Shown: positions 51,463 to 52,487 of the stretch, one piece after another
Position numbering within the stretch: the first letter of the stretch is position 1
Layout: every line of letters begins with the position of its first letter
From: Intrasporangium sp.
Lineage (GTDB): Bacteria > Actinomycetota > Actinomycetes > Actinomycetales > Dermatophilaceae
Length of the DNA: 52,487 nucleotides
Direction of reading: 5' to 3'
NCBI RefSeq assembly: GCF_030452765.1
Contig: NZ_JAKDLO010000005.1
Span: forward strand, 1-52,487
Position numbers and translations under genes: made by a program
Notes under the pieces: model-generated
Seen by the model: the letters and a program-made list of their open reading frames with translations, nothing else
Database searches by the model: none
Told to the model about the DNA's origin: nothing

Positions 51463-52089
51463 ATGCGAGTCACCGCAACCCGCTCCGGCGATTGGTGGGC
51501 CATCGAAGCAGAACATGACGGCCAACCGATCTACACCCAAGCCAAGCGCCTCGACCAAGTTGACGAGCTCGTGCGGGATGCCTTCGCCACGCTTGACATC
51601 GACCTGGCCGACGAGTCGATCGATGTGGTTCCAGTGCTCGGGTCCGCGGACGTGGCCGAGGCCGCTCGCACGGCGTCGAAGCAGGCCGCCCAAGCGGCCA
51701 AGGCGGCATCCGAGTCGATGCGTCGTGCCGTGAGCAGGTTGCAAGGGGATGGCCTGCCTGTTCGCGATGTCGCCGTGCTCCTTGACATCTCCCCGCAACG
51801 CGTGTCGCAGCTGTCCTCGGTGCGAGTCGCTGCCCCGAAGCGCGCGCCGCTGAAGAAGGCTCCAGCGGCGGCGCCAGCTGCTTCCAAAGTCGCGAAGCGT
51901 GCAGCCGGGGGATCCACCACCGTGAAGCCGGCGGCGAAGCGAGGCGCCCTCGTCAAAGAGTCCCAGCGCGACCAACGGTCCCGTGCGATGCCAGCAGCCA
52001 AGCCCAAGCCCGATCGGCTTGCAGAAAAGGACAGCCCGCACGAGCGTCCCCGCGTAACGATTGCCGCCATCCGATCCGCTAGCCGATAG
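51463..52089 (+). CDS. HicB-like antitoxin with HTH and long basic C-terminal tail
   Basis: 208 residues. RVTATRSGDWWAIEAEHDGQPIYTQAKRLDQVDELVRDAFATL is a HicB-type partial RNase H fold (about 1-45). GLPVRDVAVLLDISPQRVSQL (about 103-123) is a helix-turn-helix for operator binding. About 85 further residues are Ala/Lys/Pro/Arg-rich (APKRAPLKKAPAAAP, VAKRAAGG), like a histone-H1/MDP-type tail, longer than usual for HicB. ATG at 51463 with GGAGGA inside the end of hicA. Confidence 0.8.
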   Translation: MRVTATRSGDWWAIEAEHDGQPIYTQAKRLDQVDELVRDAFATLDIDLADESIDVVPVLGSADVAEAARTASKQAAQAAKAASESMRRAVSRLQGDGLPVRDVAVLLDISPQRVSQLSSVRVAAPKRAPLKKAPAAAPAASKVAKRAAGGSTTVKPAAKRGALVKESQRDQRSRAMPAAKPKPDRLAEKDSPHERPRVTIAAIRSASR

Positions 52090-52298
52090 GGATAGCACGC
52101 GTCTTTGCGCCGCCTGGGTGCTCGCGCAGCCACTGGGCCCACACGTGCTCTCTCGTCGACGAATTGAGCTCTGCGCACATGAGCATCGCCATTTCGCCGG
52201 CAACACGTGAAGGCAGCCAGGTCCGCTGCTCCACGTGAGCTCAGACACAACAGCCGGGCGTAGCGACTCGACCGGCCTTCCTTGAGTGGCGAATAGCG

Positions 52299-52487
52299 TG
52301 AGTTGGTAGCGCTGGTCCGGGTTGTTGGTAGCGGGGTTCTGTCTTGTTGGTAGCGCGGGGTGGTGATCGCTGGTCTCCTTGACGGCGGCGGCGCGCTGGG
52401 CGTCGCCGTTTGTCTGCGAGGAGGCAGAAGATGTGGAACGTACCCGCTTTGGTGGACACGGGGATTAGCTGCCCGGGAATTGGAGGG
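52299..52487 (+). mobile_element. Probable left end of an insertion sequence (IS21-like layout)
   Basis: GTTGGTAGCG occurs at 52303, 52324 and 52346 (21- and 22-base pitch). A Shine-Dalgarno and ATG follow about 75 bases later. Multiple short repeats near a TG-starting end are typical of IS21-type termini. The element continues outside the window, so the family is a guess. Confidence 0.45.
52431..52487 (+). CDS. Partial gene at window edge, possible transposase
   Basis: GAGGAGG precedes an ATG at 52431. The 19 visible codons read MWNVPALVDTGISCPGIGG and run off the window. Position inside a putative insertion sequence suggests a transposase; the visible residues are too few to identify. Confidence 0.35.
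   Translation, partial: MWNVPALVDTGISCPGIGG

Overview
The window is high-GC DNA with GTG starts, tight ATGA/TGATG/GTGA gene overlaps, GntR/FadR and SARP-type regulators and a lipoprotein signal. This points to an actinomycete (Actinomycetota). A Micrococcales/Intrasporangiaceae origin is my guess from overall style only.

Layout. (1) 1-15376 is a catabolic neighbourhood: two short-chain dehydrogenases around a FadR-type regulator, an AMP-forming acyl-CoA synthetase, an aldehyde dehydrogenase, a TPR protein, a thiolase plus trifunctional FadB-like pair, an MFS transporter, a secreted lipoprotein hydrolase and another SDR. Together they suggest activation and beta-oxidation of an organic acid or alcohol; the substrate is unknown. 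(2) 15626-46134 is an extracellular contractile injection system (eCIS, Afp/PVC/MAC-like). A SARP/BTAD regulator (15626) lies near a divergent promoter at 18081-18233. From that promoter run a DUF4157-L,D-transpeptidase protein (minus strand) and one long plus-strand operon (18234-44266). The operon encodes a multi-module glycosyltransferase, sheath, tube, a T4-type baseplate chaperone, a disordered protein, a DUF4255 cap/terminator, AAA+ ATPase, a DUF4157 protein, baseplate tube/LysM/hub/spike/PAAR, gp25, two gpJ-like wedge proteins, a gpI-like protein and a large DUF6519-type fibre/adaptor. A second inward-facing DUF4157 protein (44410-46134) carries a C-terminal domain with a Cys/His/Asp pattern and is a candidate payload. 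(3) 46569-52487 is an accessory stretch: HutD, a YefM-YoeB module whose toxin is frameshifted and which is bracketed by ~110-bp structured repeats, an alpha/beta hydrolase, RHH-MazF, an orphan RHH antitoxin, HicA-HicB, and what looks like the left end of an insertion sequence at the right edge.

Most notable: four 7-bp TGAC-type sites, three of them at exact 11-bp pitch, sit in the divergent eCIS promoter. That is the spacing expected of SARP operators, so the linked SARP can be proposed as the switch for injection-system expression. A family of short palindromes built on GGCATAC/GTATGCC recurs in intergenic regions, and the half-site is also frequent inside genes.

Two pseudogene remnants (a RibD_C/DHFR-like fragment and an acyl-CoA synthetase C-terminus) are visible. 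No tRNA, rRNA or CRISPR array was recognised.
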